Shown here piece by piece: positions 7,066 to 16,184 of a stretch of 64,000 bases of DNA. A model generated the notes under the pieces. That model searched no databases. It was given only the letters and a program-made list of their open reading frames with translations, and was not told the origin of the DNA. How positions within the stretch are numbered: position 1 is the first letter of the stretch; each line of letters begins with the position of its first letter. Where the stretch lies: assembly GCA_903825285.1 (NCBI GenBank), contig CAIJZY010000016.1:1-64000 (forward strand). Reading direction: 5' to 3'. The translations under genes were made by a program, and so were the position numbers. Origin of the DNA: an uncultured Opitutia bacterium. Its GTDB lineage: Bacteria > Verrucomicrobiota > Verrucomicrobiia > Opitutales > Opitutaceae.

Positions 7066-8877
7066 ATGAAACTTGGCACCAAGATCCTCCTCGCGGCCGC
7101 TTCGGCCGTCGTCCTAACCGCGCTCGGCGCCTTCATCACCGTGCGCGTCCTGGCCTCAAGGAACCACATCAATTCCATGCACGCCGGGATGAGCACCATC
7201 CTGCAGCAGGCCGAGGATGTCGCCGCCAAGATGGACGACATGCACAAGTCCCAGGTCTTCGACCTCAAGGGGCTCGTGGCCCGGGCGCACCAGCAGAGCG
7301 GCGACCGCCCGCTCAAGGAGATGTACCGCCAGACCGACCTCTACAAGGTCATCCCGGTCGTCGCCGCCTGGCACTCCGTCGAGCGCGCCGCCGCCAGCGA
7401 GGGCTACACTTTTGTCATTTCCACGCGTCCCGGCATCCCCGCCCGCAATTCGCGGAACGATCTGGGGGCCGAGTACGCCCCGATGTTCGCGGCCTTCGCG
7501 GCCGGCGACGCCGAGTATTTCAAGCGCGACACCGTCAAGGACGAGATCGTCTTCGCGCGTCCGGTGCGCCTCGCCCCGAGCTGCCTGTCCTGCCATGGCG
7601 ACCCCGCCACGAGCCCGACCCACGACGGCAAGGACGTCCTCGGCTTCGCGATGGAGAACATGAAGGAGGGCGACATCAAGGGCGCCTTCATCCTCAAGGC
7701 CAAGCTCGGCGACGACCCGGTCGTCGCCCAGACCAGCAAGGCCATGGGCCTGGTCTCGCTCATCATCCTCGGCCTCGTGGGCGGGGGCTTCTGGTTCTTC
7801 AACCGCATTGTCGTCAACCGGCCCCTGCATCGCGCCATCGAGGGCCTCTCCGCCGGCGCCGGCCAGTTCGCCTCGGCCGCCCGCGAAATCTCGTCCTCCA
7901 GCGGCATGCTCGCCGAGGGCGCCAGCTCCCAGGCCGCCAGCCTCGAGGAGACCAGCGCGTCGCTCGAGGAGATCTCCTCGATGACCAAGCGCAACGCCGA
8001 CAGCGCCACGCACGCCAAGGAGCTTTCCGCCCGCACCCGCGTCGCCGCCGACCGCGGCACCGCGGACATGCAGGAGATGAAGGCCGCGATGGACGCCATC
8101 AAGCTCTCCTCCGCCGAGATCGCGAAGATCGTGAAGACGATCGACGAGATCGCCTTCCAGACCAACCTCCTCGCGCTCAACGCCGCGGTCGAGGCCGCCC
8201 GCGCCGGCGAGGCCGGCGCCGGCTTCGCCGTCGTCGCCGAGGAAGTGCGCAACCTCGCCCAGCGCTCGGCCCAGGCCGCCCGCGAGTCGGCCCTCCGCCT
8301 CGACGACTCCGTCGCCAAGAGCGGCCACGGCGTGGCCATCTCCGCCAAGGTTGCCGAGTCGTTCCAGATCATCGTCAAGCAGGCGACCGAGGTGGACACG
8401 CTCATCGCCGAGATCGCGAATGCCTCCCAGGAGCAGAGCCAGGGCCTCGGCCAGATCAACACCGCCGTCGGCAAGATGGACCAGGTCACGCAGAACAACG
8501 CCGCCGGCGCCGAGGAAACCGCCTCGGCCGCCGAGGAACTCTCCGCCCAGTCGGAGGAGCTGCGGCACCTCGTCACCGATCTCCAGGCCCTCGTGGGCGG
8601 TGGCCTGCTCACGCCGGAAGGCACTCCCGCCAAGGTTCCCGCGCCCGCCAAGCCGATCGCCGCGGCGGCTCCCGCCGCGCGCCCTGCCGCCGTCCGCCCG
8701 CCCACCCCCGCCGCCCGCCGGGCCGCGCCCGCCGCGAACGGTCAGGCCAATGGCAAGGGCAGCGGCAACGGCCACGGCAGCAACGGCCACGGCGTGACGC
8801 ACTCCCGCATCGGCCGGCTCGACGCCAATCCTCCCAAGGACGATTCCGCCAACGGCCACGGCGATTTCTTCGCCTGA
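7066..8877 (+). CDS. Methyl-accepting chemotaxis protein with a c-type-haem (DUF3365/Tll0287-like) sensor domain
   Basis: A 603-aa chemoreceptor. ATG 7066 is chosen because a membrane anchor (residues 7-30) follows at once. The extracytoplasmic region (~31-225) contains a single CxxCH haem-attachment motif (C173, C176, H177, in [10 protein letters not shown]) followed by DGKDVLGF and [10 protein letters not shown], the arrangement typical of DUF3365 / Tll0287-like PAS-fold haem domains. TM2 is ~227-247. No clear HAMP is seen; the MCP signalling domain runs ~255-530 with the hairpin tip [19 protein letters not shown]. The tail is Ala/Pro-rich, then Gly/Asn/His-rich (repeats of NGHG) to the end. 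Such receptors are expected to sense redox state or gas ligands. It heads the signalling island. A hairpin follows the stop. Confidence 0.92.
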   Translation: MKLGTKILLAAASAVVLTALGAFITVRVLASRNHINSMHAGMSTILQQAEDVAAKMDDMHKSQVFDLKGLVARAHQQSGDRPLKEMYRQTDLYKVIPVVAAWHSVERAAASEGYTFVISTRPGIPARNSRNDLGAEYAPMFAAFAAGDAEYFKRDTVKDEIVFARPVRLAPSCLSCHGDPATSPTHDGKDVLGFAMENMKEGDIKGAFILKAKLGDDPVVAQTSKAMGLVSLIILGLVGGGFWFFNRIVVNRPLHRAIEGLSAGAGQFASAAREISSSSGMLAEGASSQAASLEETSASLEEISSMTKRNADSATHAKELSARTRVAADRGTADMQEMKAAMDAIKLSSAEIAKIVKTIDEIAFQTNLLALNAAVEAARAGEAGAGFAVVAEEVRNLAQRSAQAARESALRLDDSVAKSGHGVAISAKVAESFQIIVKQATEVDTLIAEIANASQEQSQGLGQINTAVGKMDQVTQNNAAGAEETASAAEELSAQSEELRHLVTDLQALVGGGLLTPEGTPAKVPAPAKPIAAAAPAARPAAVRPPTPAARRAAPAANGQANGKGSGNGHGSNGHGVTHSRIGRLDANPPKDDSANGHGDFFA

Positions 8878-8907
8878 TTCCGTTCCCGTCTCCACGGTCG
8901 GACTGAA

Positions 8908-8935
8908 CAGCCGTCCCGGTCCGCCGGGGTGGCTG
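8908..8935 (+). terminator. Strong hairpin downstream of the haem chemoreceptor
   Basis: The stem CAGCC-gt-CCCGG pairs with CCGGG-gt-GGCTG around a TCCG loop, 31 bp after the stop codon. There is no long T-run (TCGTGTATT follows), so it may be a weak or processed terminator. It separates the chemoreceptor from the next transcription unit. Confidence 0.45.
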
Positions 8936-9075
8936 TCGTGTATTGGGAGAGAGCTTACCGCCGGCCGAGGGGGGCTTTCCCTATTAGCTACGTAGTTCCC
9001 TCGCAAATAATGCGCAGGATTCGGACTGATTGACGACAATTACCTATTTCAAAGGCGGGAACGTTCCGATAATTT

Positions 9076-9795
9076 ATGGGCATGTCATCCCCAGCGAACG
9101 ATACCCCTGCCACCCCGGGCTCCCCCGTCATCGACGTCATGATTGTCGAGGACCAGACCGCCATCCGCCAGATGCTGGTGGCCTTTGTCGGCGCGATGCC
9201 CGGCTACCGCGTGGTGGGGGAGGCCGGCAGCGTGGAGGACGCCGTCCGCACCGCGGAGGCGAAGAAGCCCCGCGTGGTCGTGCTCGACTGGATGCTGCTC
9301 GGCGGCGTGGGCCTTGATTTCCTGCGGCAGGTCCGGTGCGACCCGCCGCCGCAGGTGCTGGTGTTCTCGGCCAACACGACGGAGCTCGCCGTGCGCGAGG
9401 CGCTCGCGGCCGGCGCGCGGGGCTACATCGAGAAGACCGCCAGCTTCGCCGAATTCACAGCCGCCCTTAAGTCCGTCGCCGCCGGCGGCACCTACATCGG
9501 CCCCGCCATTTCCCGCGCCGTGCAGCGCATCGTCAGCGCCCCCGAGCGCGTCGCCGCCCGCGTGGAGCTGTCCGTGCGCGAGCGCGACGTCCTCCGCTTC
9601 CTCGCCGAGGGCCTGTCCTCGAAGGAGATCGCCGAGCGGCTGGGCCTGTCGATCCGCACGGTGGAGAACCACCGCGCCAGCATCATCCGGCGGACCGGCC
9701 TGCGCTCGGTCGCCCAGCTCACCCTTCACGCGGTCCGTCTCGGCCTGGTCGAGGCGCCCGCCGCCGGCCAGGCCGGCGCCGTCGCGGCGTCATGA
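9076..9795 (+). CDS. NarL/FixJ-family response regulator
   Basis: A 239-aa protein; two in-frame ATGs (9076 and 9082) are possible and the first is given. The receiver domain has V-M-I-V-E-D (acidic pair E25/D26) and Asp71 in RVVVLDWMLLGG; GYIEKTAS holds the conserved Lys. The LuxR HTH is seen in LSVRERDVLRFLAEG and KEIAERLGLSIRTVENH. The Trp after the phospho-Asp and the L-G-G loop are slightly unusual. The stop overlaps the next gene's start by 4 bp (ATGA at 9792), so this regulator is translationally coupled to the REC-PAS-kinase. It probably is an output of the kinases that follow. The gap upstream (8878-9075) contains the CTACGTAG palindrome near 8986-8993 and no gene. Confidence 0.9.
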   Translation: MGMSSPANDTPATPGSPVIDVMIVEDQTAIRQMLVAFVGAMPGYRVVGEAGSVEDAVRTAEAKKPRVVVLDWMLLGGVGLDFLRQVRCDPPPQVLVFSANTTELAVREALAAGARGYIEKTASFAEFTAALKSVAAGGTYIGPAISRAVQRIVSAPERVAARVELSVRERDVLRFLAEGLSSKEIAERLGLSIRTVENHRASIIRRTGLRSVAQLTLHAVRLGLVEAPAAGQAGAVAAS

Positions 9796-11267
9796 AGAAG
9801 CTCCCGCGCGTCCTGATCGTCGACGACGACGCGCCGACGCGGATGGTCCTGCGCGACCAGGTGCGGCGGACCGGCGACTTCGAGATCCTCGAGGCGGCCG
9901 ACGGCTTCGCCGGCACAGCCCTCGCGCGCGAGCGCCGGCCGGACCTGATCCTGCTCGACCTCATGATGCCCGACCGCACGGGCTACGAGGTCTGCGCCGA
10001 CCTCCGCGCCGACCCGCTGCTGCGCGAGGTGCCCATCATCGTCCTGTCCGCGGCGGAGGAGTCGGCGGCGACCGTCGCCGCGCTCGAGGCCGGGGCGGAC
10101 GACTTCCTGCGCAAGCCCTGCGCCATGCCCGAGCTGCGCGCCAAGGTCGGGAATATCGCCCGCCTGAACCGCTTCCGGGTCATCGCCCACGAGCGCGAGC
10201 GCTTCCGCTGGCTCCTCGACCACTCGCTCGAGCCGCTGGCCGTGGTGCGTCCCGACGGCACGCTGGTCTTCGCCAACGGCCGCGCCCGCGAGGTGTTCGG
10301 GCTGCCGGCCGAGTCCGGCGGCGACATCGTCGCCGCGATCGCGCGCAACTTCCGCTGCGATCCGCCCGACGCGTGGGCGCAGCTGCGGGCGCGGGCCTTC
10401 GCGCCCGGGCCGGCGTTTGCCGTGTTCCAGCCCGAGGGCGAGCACGCCGCGGCGCGCTGGTTCGACCTCGAAGTGCGAGCGGCGGAGGACGGCGGCGAGG
10501 TGCTGCTGAAATTCACCGACCGCACCGGCTGGGTGCGCCGCGAGCTGGAGACCTGGTCGTTCCAGCACCTGATCGCCCACAAGGTCCGCACGCCCCTCAG
10601 CGGGCTCGGCGGCACGCTGGAGATGCTCGGCGAGATTCCGGCCGTCACCGGCGACCCCGAGGCGGCCGAGCTGCTCGGCACCGCGGCCGCCAACGCCCGC
10701 CGGCTGGAGCGGGACCTGCTCGCCGTGCTGCAGTACCATTCCGCCCTCTTCCGCGGGGGCGCGCCGGTTGAGGCACCCGCGCCCGCCGGCACCCTGGCGG
10801 ACCTGGTCCGCGAGGCCGCGACGGCCGCGGATCTCCCGCGGGTCGCCGTGGCGGAGCTGGACGCCGTGCCGGCCGCTGGCCTCGCCGCGTCACTGCGGCT
10901 GGTGCTCCGCGAGGTGTGCGAGAATTACGCGAAGTTCAGCCGGGCGCGGTCCGCCGGGCTGGACGTGACCGCGTCCCCGGCCCCGGCCGGGCTCGCGGCC
11001 CTGGCCTTTTTCGCGCCCGGCGCGGTGCCGCCGCCGGACGTCGTCGCCCAGCTGGGGCGGCCCTACTGGCAGCTGCAGGCCCGCTTCACCGGCGAGATCG
11101 CCGGCATGGGCCTCGGCGTCGCCACCGCCCGGCTGCTGCTGCGGTCACGCGGCGGCGACCTGACGTTTGCCGCCGCCCCGGACGCGGCCGGCCTGGTCAC
11201 CACCCTTACTTTCCCCGCCGCTGCCCCAACTCCGGCCGAGCCAATCCCAACCCCCGCCCTGGCCTGA
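9792..11267 (+). CDS. REC-PAS-histidine kinase with degenerate ATPase domain
   Basis: 491 aa, soluble. Domains: receiver 5-122 (DDD at 11-13, Asp56 in LILLDLMMP, Lys in DFLRKPC), a PAS-like segment ~140-245 (EPLAVVRPDGTLVFANGRAR), a dimerisation/His domain ~252-325 with His263 in LIAHKVRTPLSG, and an ATPase-like domain to ~475. In the last domain an N-box is recognisable (REVCENYAKFSR) and a G2-like stretch (GMGLGVATARLLL), but the D-x-G-x-G G1 motif is replaced by FFAPGAVPPPDV. ATP binding is therefore doubtful, and the protein may be a phosphotransfer scaffold or receiver-controlled adaptor. Its ATG overlaps the stop of the upstream regulator by 4 bp; 24 bp separate it from the next kinase. 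Confidence 0.85.
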   Translation: MKKLPRVLIVDDDAPTRMVLRDQVRRTGDFEILEAADGFAGTALARERRPDLILLDLMMPDRTGYEVCADLRADPLLREVPIIVLSAAEESAATVAALEAGADDFLRKPCAMPELRAKVGNIARLNRFRVIAHERERFRWLLDHSLEPLAVVRPDGTLVFANGRAREVFGLPAESGGDIVAAIARNFRCDPPDAWAQLRARAFAPGPAFAVFQPEGEHAAARWFDLEVRAAEDGGEVLLKFTDRTGWVRRELETWSFQHLIAHKVRTPLSGLGGTLEMLGEIPAVTGDPEAAELLGTAAANARRLERDLLAVLQYHSALFRGGAPVEAPAPAGTLADLVREAATAADLPRVAVAELDAVPAAGLAASLRLVLREVCENYAKFSRARSAGLDVTASPAPAGLAALAFFAPGAVPPPDVVAQLGRPYWQLQARFTGEIAGMGLGVATARLLLRSRGGDLTFAAAPDAAGLVTTLTFPAAAPTPAEPIPTPALA

Positions 11268-11291
11268 GCCGCTGTCCGACCCCGCTATAAC

Positions 11292-12824
11292 ATGACTCCC
11301 CGCATTTTGATCGTGGATGACGAGAAGATGAACCAGGTGACGCTCGAGGCGTTCCTGACCACGGACGGCTACGAGCTGCACTACGCCGAGAACGGCCGCG
11401 AGGCCTTCGAGAAGGCGCGCGCGCTGATGCCCGACCTGATTCTCCTCGACGTGATGCTGCCCGAGCTGGACGGCTTCGGCGTCTGCAAGCTCCTGCGCAG
11501 CGACCCAGCGCTCGGGCGGATCCCGATTATTTTGATCACGGCGCTCCACGACGAGCAGTCGCGGCTCGAGGGGCTGCGCGCCGGGGCGGACGACTTCCTG
11601 ACCAAGCCCTGCATCCGCGAGGAGCTGCGGGCCCGCGTCCGCACGGTGGTCTCGCTGAACCGCTTCCGGGCGCTCGCCGAGGAGCGCACCCGCTTCGAGT
11701 GCCTCTACGAGCTCGCCCCCGCCGGCATCGTGCTCACCGACGAGCAGGGCCGCGTGCTCGCCGCCAACCGGCGGGCCGAGACCTGGCTCGGCGGAGCCGG
11801 GCGGCCGCTGGTCGGCGACCTGATCGCCACGCGCTTCGAGGCGGCGGCCGCCGCCGGCCTCGAGTCCATCATCGCCGCGGCGCTGCGCGACGAGGAGGTC
11901 GAAGCGCAGCCGCTGCACCGCGGCACCGGGGCCGACGAGCGCATCATGCTCGTGCGCGGCGCCGCCGTGCCCGAGGGCCGCCGGACCAGCCGCGCCATGC
12001 TCGTGCTCGGCGACGTCACCGCCGAGGTGCGCGCCCGCGAGGCGCTGGAGAAGCTCAACGCCGAGCTTGAGGACATCGTCCGCGCCCGCACCCGCCAGCT
12101 GGAGGACGCCAACTCCCTGCTCCTCTCCTACGCCAGCTTCGTGTCGCACGACCTCCGCTCGCCGCTGACGGTCGTCAAGGGCTACCTCGCGCTCCTGGAG
12201 GAGGGTGTCGCCCCGATCTCGGACGAGGCCAAGCCGATGGTCACCGCCGCCCACCGCGCCGCCAACACCATGGCGGAGATGGTGACCAACATCCTGCAGC
12301 TGGCGCAGGACGTCCACGATAGCACCCGCGGCCCGGCCTTCGCGCTGGATCCGCAGCCGGTGCTGAAGCACCTCATCTCCCACGTCCGCGATCTGGCCGA
12401 GAACCGCGAGACCAAGATCACGCTCGCCGGGCCGCTGCCCACCGTCGGCGTGACGGCGGTGCTGCTCGAGCGCGTGTTCTTCAACCTGCTCACGAACGCC
12501 GTGAAGTATTCCGCGGGCCGCCCGAAGCCCGTGATCGAGATCGGGGCCCGCGCGCATCCGGAAGGCCCGGTCATTTACGTGCGCGACAACGGCGTGGGCT
12601 TCGACGCCCGTGACGCCGACCGGCTGTTCCAGGAGTTTTCCCGCCTGCCGACGGCCGGCGCGAGCGAGGGCCTCGGGCTCGGCCTGTCGCTCGTGAACCG
12701 CCTGGTCCGCGCCCACGGCGGCCGGATCTGGGCCGAGAGCGACGTCGGCGCCGGCGCGACCTTCTTCGTGCTGCTCCCGGCCCCGGCGGCCGAGGACGCC
12801 GCCCTGCTCACTCCGGCCCCATGA
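11292..12824 (+). CDS. REC-PAS-histidine kinase
   Basis: 510 aa, soluble, same domain order as the upstream gene but with an intact catalytic core. Receiver 3-120 with Asp53 in DLILLDVMLPELDG and Lys in DFLTKPC; PAS ~135-245 (APAGIVLTDEQGRVLAANRR); a coiled-coil linker ~247-275; HisKA with His286 in FVSHDLRSPL; HATPase with N-box FFNLLTNAVKYS, G1 VRDNGVGFD and G2 EGLGLGLSLVNR. The absence of membrane segments and the N-terminal receiver imply that it receives signal or phosphate from another protein, which places it mid-chain in a phosphorelay. Its stop overlaps the ATG of the membrane hybrid kinase (ATGA at 12821). Both kinases share NRFR after the receiver domain, suggesting duplication. 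Confidence 0.92.
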   Translation: MTPRILIVDDEKMNQVTLEAFLTTDGYELHYAENGREAFEKARALMPDLILLDVMLPELDGFGVCKLLRSDPALGRIPIILITALHDEQSRLEGLRAGADDFLTKPCIREELRARVRTVVSLNRFRALAEERTRFECLYELAPAGIVLTDEQGRVLAANRRAETWLGGAGRPLVGDLIATRFEAAAAAGLESIIAAALRDEEVEAQPLHRGTGADERIMLVRGAAVPEGRRTSRAMLVLGDVTAEVRAREALEKLNAELEDIVRARTRQLEDANSLLLSYASFVSHDLRSPLTVVKGYLALLEEGVAPISDEAKPMVTAAHRAANTMAEMVTNILQLAQDVHDSTRGPAFALDPQPVLKHLISHVRDLAENRETKITLAGPLPTVGVTAVLLERVFFNLLTNAVKYSAGRPKPVIEIGARAHPEGPVIYVRDNGVGFDARDADRLFQEFSRLPTAGASEGLGLGLSLVNRLVRAHGGRIWAESDVGAGATFFVLLPAPAAEDAALLTPAP

Positions 12825-15616
12825 CCCCCGCCCACCAGCATGCGCGCCGGATCGGGCTGTTTGCGCTCGTCGCGGCGGCCCTGAACTTCATCGCGCTCGG
12901 CCTGCCCGGCGGCACCGAGCTGCTGTTCTCGCCGCTGGCCTACCTGCCGCTGGTCCTCGTGCTGCCCGCGCCGTGGGCCATGGCGGTTGCCGGCCTCTTC
13001 CAGGCGGCGACGGTGCTGAAGCTCGGGCATCCCTTTATCCTGGTGGTCTCCGTCCTCGAGGCCGCGTGGCTCGCCGGCGGCCTGCGCCGCTGGCCCCGGC
13101 AGGCCGTCCTGCTCGACCTCGCGTTCTGGATCCTCCTCGGCGGCCCCCTCGGCTACGCGCAGGTCGTGGGCCTCGCGCACCTGCCCCGCGACCTCGGCCT
13201 GCTGATCGTGGCCAAGCAGGGGCTCAACCACTGGACCGCGGTGGCCCTCGCCGACTTCCTCGTGCGCCACACGCGGGCGGGCGACTGGCTGCAGGCGCGG
13301 CCCGCCACCCCCGCGCGGCTGCGCGACACCGTGTTCAGCTACGTCTTCGTCCTCGCGCTCGTGCCCCTCATGCTGTTCGGCGTCGGCCTGTCCACCGCCC
13401 TGCGCCGCCTCAGCGAGCAGGCCGACCAGCAGGTGCTGGGCGACTCCGCCCAGCGCGTTTCCCAGCAGCTCGGGCTCTTCCTGCAATCCCACCGGGCCGC
13501 GGTCGAGGAGCTGGCCCAGCTCGCCCGCCACCGCGGCCTCGAGCCGGCCGTGCTGCTCGAGGAGGCGCGGCGCACGCATCCGGCCTTCCTGACGCTGCTG
13601 CTGACCGACGCCGCGGGCCACGTGGTCGCGAGCGCGGCCCCCGCGGCGTACGTCCGGCCGGCGCCGGGGTCGGTCGCCGACCGTCCGTTTTTCCAGATGC
13701 CCCGCCGCGACGGCCGGCCCTTCGCGTCCGGCGTGTTCCCCGGCCGCGGCTTCGGGCCCGACACCCTCGTCGCGCTCAGCGCGCCGGTGCTCGGCGCCGA
13801 CGGCCGGTTTGCCGGCGTCGTCGAGGCCGCGCTCGAGGTGCGGCAGTTCGGGCAGTCCCTCGTCCGCGCCTCGGACCTCCAGGGCGTGGAGCTCATCCTC
13901 GCCGACGCGCAGGGCCGCGTGATCTTCGCCGACGCGCGCACCGGCCTCCAGCCGCTGGCCAACCTGCGCTCCCACCTGCTCGCCCCGGTGCTCGGCGGCG
14001 GGCCGGCCGGGTCGCGCTTCATCTACGACCGCGATGAGCCCGACGGCCCCGGCGCGCGCTACGTCGCCTACGCCAGCCGCTGCCCGGAATTCGGCATGGT
14101 GGTCATCGCCCAGCGGCCGCTGCTGGCCAGCCTGATGAGCATCCAGTGGATCTTCACGCTCATGCTGGCCGTCCTCGCCGGCGTGGTGCTGACCGCGGTG
14201 CTGGTGGCGCGGGCCGTCAGCCGCCGCCTGTCGCAGCCCCTGGAGCACTTTGCGCGCAGCGCGGAGAGCCAGGCGACACGGCGGTCGGTCGAGCCGATCA
14301 CGGGCATGCCGGCCGACGCGCCGCGCGAGGTGACCCGGACGTACGAGGCCTTCAACCACCTCGCCGTGCGGCTGCGCGAGAGCGCCGCGCTCCTGCACCG
14401 CACGAACGAGGAGCTCGACGCGCGCGTGACCGCGCGCACGCGGGAGCTGGACCAGGCACGCCAGGCGGCGGTGGGCGCGAGCCAGGCGAAGGACGAGTTC
14501 ATCGCGATGACGAGCCACGAGATCCGCACGCCCCTGACGGCGATCATCGGCCTGGCCGACTCGCTGGTGGAGCGCGCGCCCGACGCGGCCGTGGCGGACC
14601 GCCTCCGCACGATCAGCCGCTCGGGCGAGCGCCTGATCGGCGTGGTCAACGACCTGCTGGACCGCTCGCGCGTCGAGGCGGGCCAGCTCGAGGTGCGCGC
14701 CGAGCCGGTGGACCTGCCGGAGCTGATCCGCGAGGTGCAGGCGTTGCTCGCCCTGCGCGCCGAGCAGCTCGGCCTCGCCCTGCGCGTGGAGCTGGCGGTG
14801 ACGGAACCGTTCTGGGTGCTCACCGACGCGGGCCGGCTCCGCCAGATCCTCGTCAACCTCACCGGCAACGCCCTCAAGTTCACCCCGCGCGGCCAGGTCC
14901 GCATCCGCCTGGAGGCGGCCGGCGACGGCGCGGCCGGCCGGCGGCTGCGCTTCGCCGTCAGCGACACGGGCCCGGGCCTCGCGGCCGAGGAGCAGGCCAA
15001 GCTGTTCCAGCCGTATGTCCAGCTGGGCAACGCCGCCGAGGTGGCCACGCCCGGCAGCGGGCTCGGCCTCGTGATCAGCCGGCGGCTCGTCGAGCTGCTC
15101 GGCGGCGAGCTGCAGCTCCGCAGCACGGTGGGGCAGGGCTCCGAGTTCTATTTCACGCTGACGCTCCCCCTCGCGACCCCGCCGGCGCCCCCGGTGCCGG
15201 TGGCGACCTCGCCCGCCGCCGTGCCAGGCGGCCTGCGCGTGCTGGTGGCGGACGACAACCCGGCGAACCAGGAGGTGATCCAGGCGATGCTCGAGCGGCG
15301 CTGCGGCCGGGTCACGGTCGTGGGCGGCGCCGGGGCCGCGCTGGTCCGGCTCGAGGCCGAGGCCTTCGACCTCGCGCTGATCGACCTGAACATGCCGGAT
15401 GCGGACGGCTTCAGCGTCGCGCGGGCCGTGCGCAGCTGGACCGGCGCGCAGGCGTCGCGCGACTGCCGGCTCGTCGCGTTCTCGGCCTTCCGCTACGATC
15501 AGGTCCCGGAGGACTGCCTCGCGGCCGGCTTCGAGGACTTCCTGGAGAAGCCCGTGAGCCGGCGGGAGCTGGTCCGGGTGCTGGACGAGACCGCCGCCCG
15601 GCTGGGCCGGACCTGA
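12821..15616 (+). CDS. Membrane hybrid sensor histidine kinase (multi-TM, Cache-like, HisKA-HATPase-REC)
   Basis: 931 aa. The N-terminus holds about five hydrophobic segments (~12-148, MASE-like integral membrane domain), then a further anchor ~170-192, an extracytoplasmic Cache-like domain ~195-435 (TDAAGHVVAS, SVADRPFFQMP, LSAPVLGADGRFAGVVEAAL) and TM ~440-463. A HAMP-like stretch (~464-520) leads to a coiled coil, HisKA with His566 in MTSHEIRTPL, HATPase (N-box VNLTGNALKFTP, G1 SDTGPGLA, G2 GSGLGLVISRRL) and a C-terminal receiver with Asp855 in LALIDLNMPDADG. It is the only evident membrane-spanning kinase of the island, hence a candidate entry point for extracellular signals (small organic ligands are usual for Cache). 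It is coupled to the preceding kinase by ATGA overlap; the H-NOX gene starts 25 bp after. Confidence 0.92.
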   Translation: MTPAHQHARRIGLFALVAAALNFIALGLPGGTELLFSPLAYLPLVLVLPAPWAMAVAGLFQAATVLKLGHPFILVVSVLEAAWLAGGLRRWPRQAVLLDLAFWILLGGPLGYAQVVGLAHLPRDLGLLIVAKQGLNHWTAVALADFLVRHTRAGDWLQARPATPARLRDTVFSYVFVLALVPLMLFGVGLSTALRRLSEQADQQVLGDSAQRVSQQLGLFLQSHRAAVEELAQLARHRGLEPAVLLEEARRTHPAFLTLLLTDAAGHVVASAAPAAYVRPAPGSVADRPFFQMPRRDGRPFASGVFPGRGFGPDTLVALSAPVLGADGRFAGVVEAALEVRQFGQSLVRASDLQGVELILADAQGRVIFADARTGLQPLANLRSHLLAPVLGGGPAGSRFIYDRDEPDGPGARYVAYASRCPEFGMVVIAQRPLLASLMSIQWIFTLMLAVLAGVVLTAVLVARAVSRRLSQPLEHFARSAESQATRRSVEPITGMPADAPREVTRTYEAFNHLAVRLRESAALLHRTNEELDARVTARTRELDQARQAAVGASQAKDEFIAMTSHEIRTPLTAIIGLADSLVERAPDAAVADRLRTISRSGERLIGVVNDLLDRSRVEAGQLEVRAEPVDLPELIREVQALLALRAEQLGLALRVELAVTEPFWVLTDAGRLRQILVNLTGNALKFTPRGQVRIRLEAAGDGAAGRRLRFAVSDTGPGLAAEEQAKLFQPYVQLGNAAEVATPGSGLGLVISRRLVELLGGELQLRSTVGQGSEFYFTLTLPLATPPAPPVPVATSPAAVPGGLRVLVADDNPANQEVIQAMLERRCGRVTVVGGAGAALVRLEAEAFDLALIDLNMPDADGFSVARAVRSWTGAQASRDCRLVAFSAFRYDQVPEDCLAAGFEDFLEKPVSRRELVRVLDETAARLGRT

Positions 15617-15641
15617 GCCAACGCTTCAACCCCCGCAAAAA

Positions 15642-16184
15642 ATGTACGGCATGGTCAACCAGGCAATCGAGCAGATGGTGCTCCGCGCGCACGGCCCCGA
15701 CGTGTGGCGCGACATCCAGCGCCGGGCCGGCCTCACGGTGGAGGGCTTCATCAGCAACGAGGCCTATCCCGACGAGGTCACCTACCAGCTGGTCGGCGCC
15801 GCGAGCGAGTGCCTCGGCCAGCCCGCCGAGCGCATCCTGCACGCGTTCGGCGAGCACTGGGTCCTCCACACCGCGCGCGAGCACTACGGCCCGATGCTCG
15901 CGGCCACCGGGTCGACGCTGCCGGAGTTCCTCGAGCACCTGCCGCGCTTGCACGACCGCGTGGTCCTGATCTATCCCAAGCTCATGCCCCCCCGCATCGA
16001 GGTCACCGACCGGGCCGAGCGCTCGCTGCGGCTGCACTACACCTCGACGCGTCCCGGGCTCGCGCCCTTCATGGGCGGCCTGCTGAGCGGGCTGGGCCAG
16101 CTGTTCGGCACCCCGACCAAGGTCACGCTCGAGCGCCCGCGCGGCGCCGCGGGCGGCACCGACATCTTCCGCGTCGAGTGGTGA
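15642..16184 (+). CDS. H-NOX (haem nitric oxide/oxygen binding) protein
   Basis: A stand-alone 180-aa H-NOX sensor. It begins MYGMVNQAIEQMV, the canonical opening, and carries W22 and F36, AYPDEVTYQLVGAAS, the proximal haem ligand His104 (in LPRLHDRVV), the double proline P116-P117 of LMPPRIEV that distorts haem, and the porphyrin-carboxylate motif Y-x-S-x-R as Y133/S135/R137 (HYTSTRPGL). Length fits the ~180-aa family. H-NOX proteins bind NO (some also O2) and pass the signal to a partner kinase or cyclase. The partner is evident: the next gene begins with an HNOBA domain and overlaps by 4 bp. Whether O2 also binds depends on a distal Tyr that I cannot place without a structural alignment. 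No Shine-Dalgarno is evident before the ATG (AAAAAATG). Confidence 0.95.
   Translation: MYGMVNQAIEQMVLRAHGPDVWRDIQRRAGLTVEGFISNEAYPDEVTYQLVGAASECLGQPAERILHAFGEHWVLHTAREHYGPMLAATGSTLPEFLEHLPRLHDRVVLIYPKLMPPRIEVTDRAERSLRLHYTSTRPGLAPFMGGLLSGLGQLFGTPTKVTLERPRGAAGGTDIFRVEW

Noticed and set aside
7156-9039. A 627-aa minus-strand frame opposite the haem chemoreceptor
   Set aside because: Gly/Leu/Glu-rich antisense product without motifs; the plus strand has a complete MCP.
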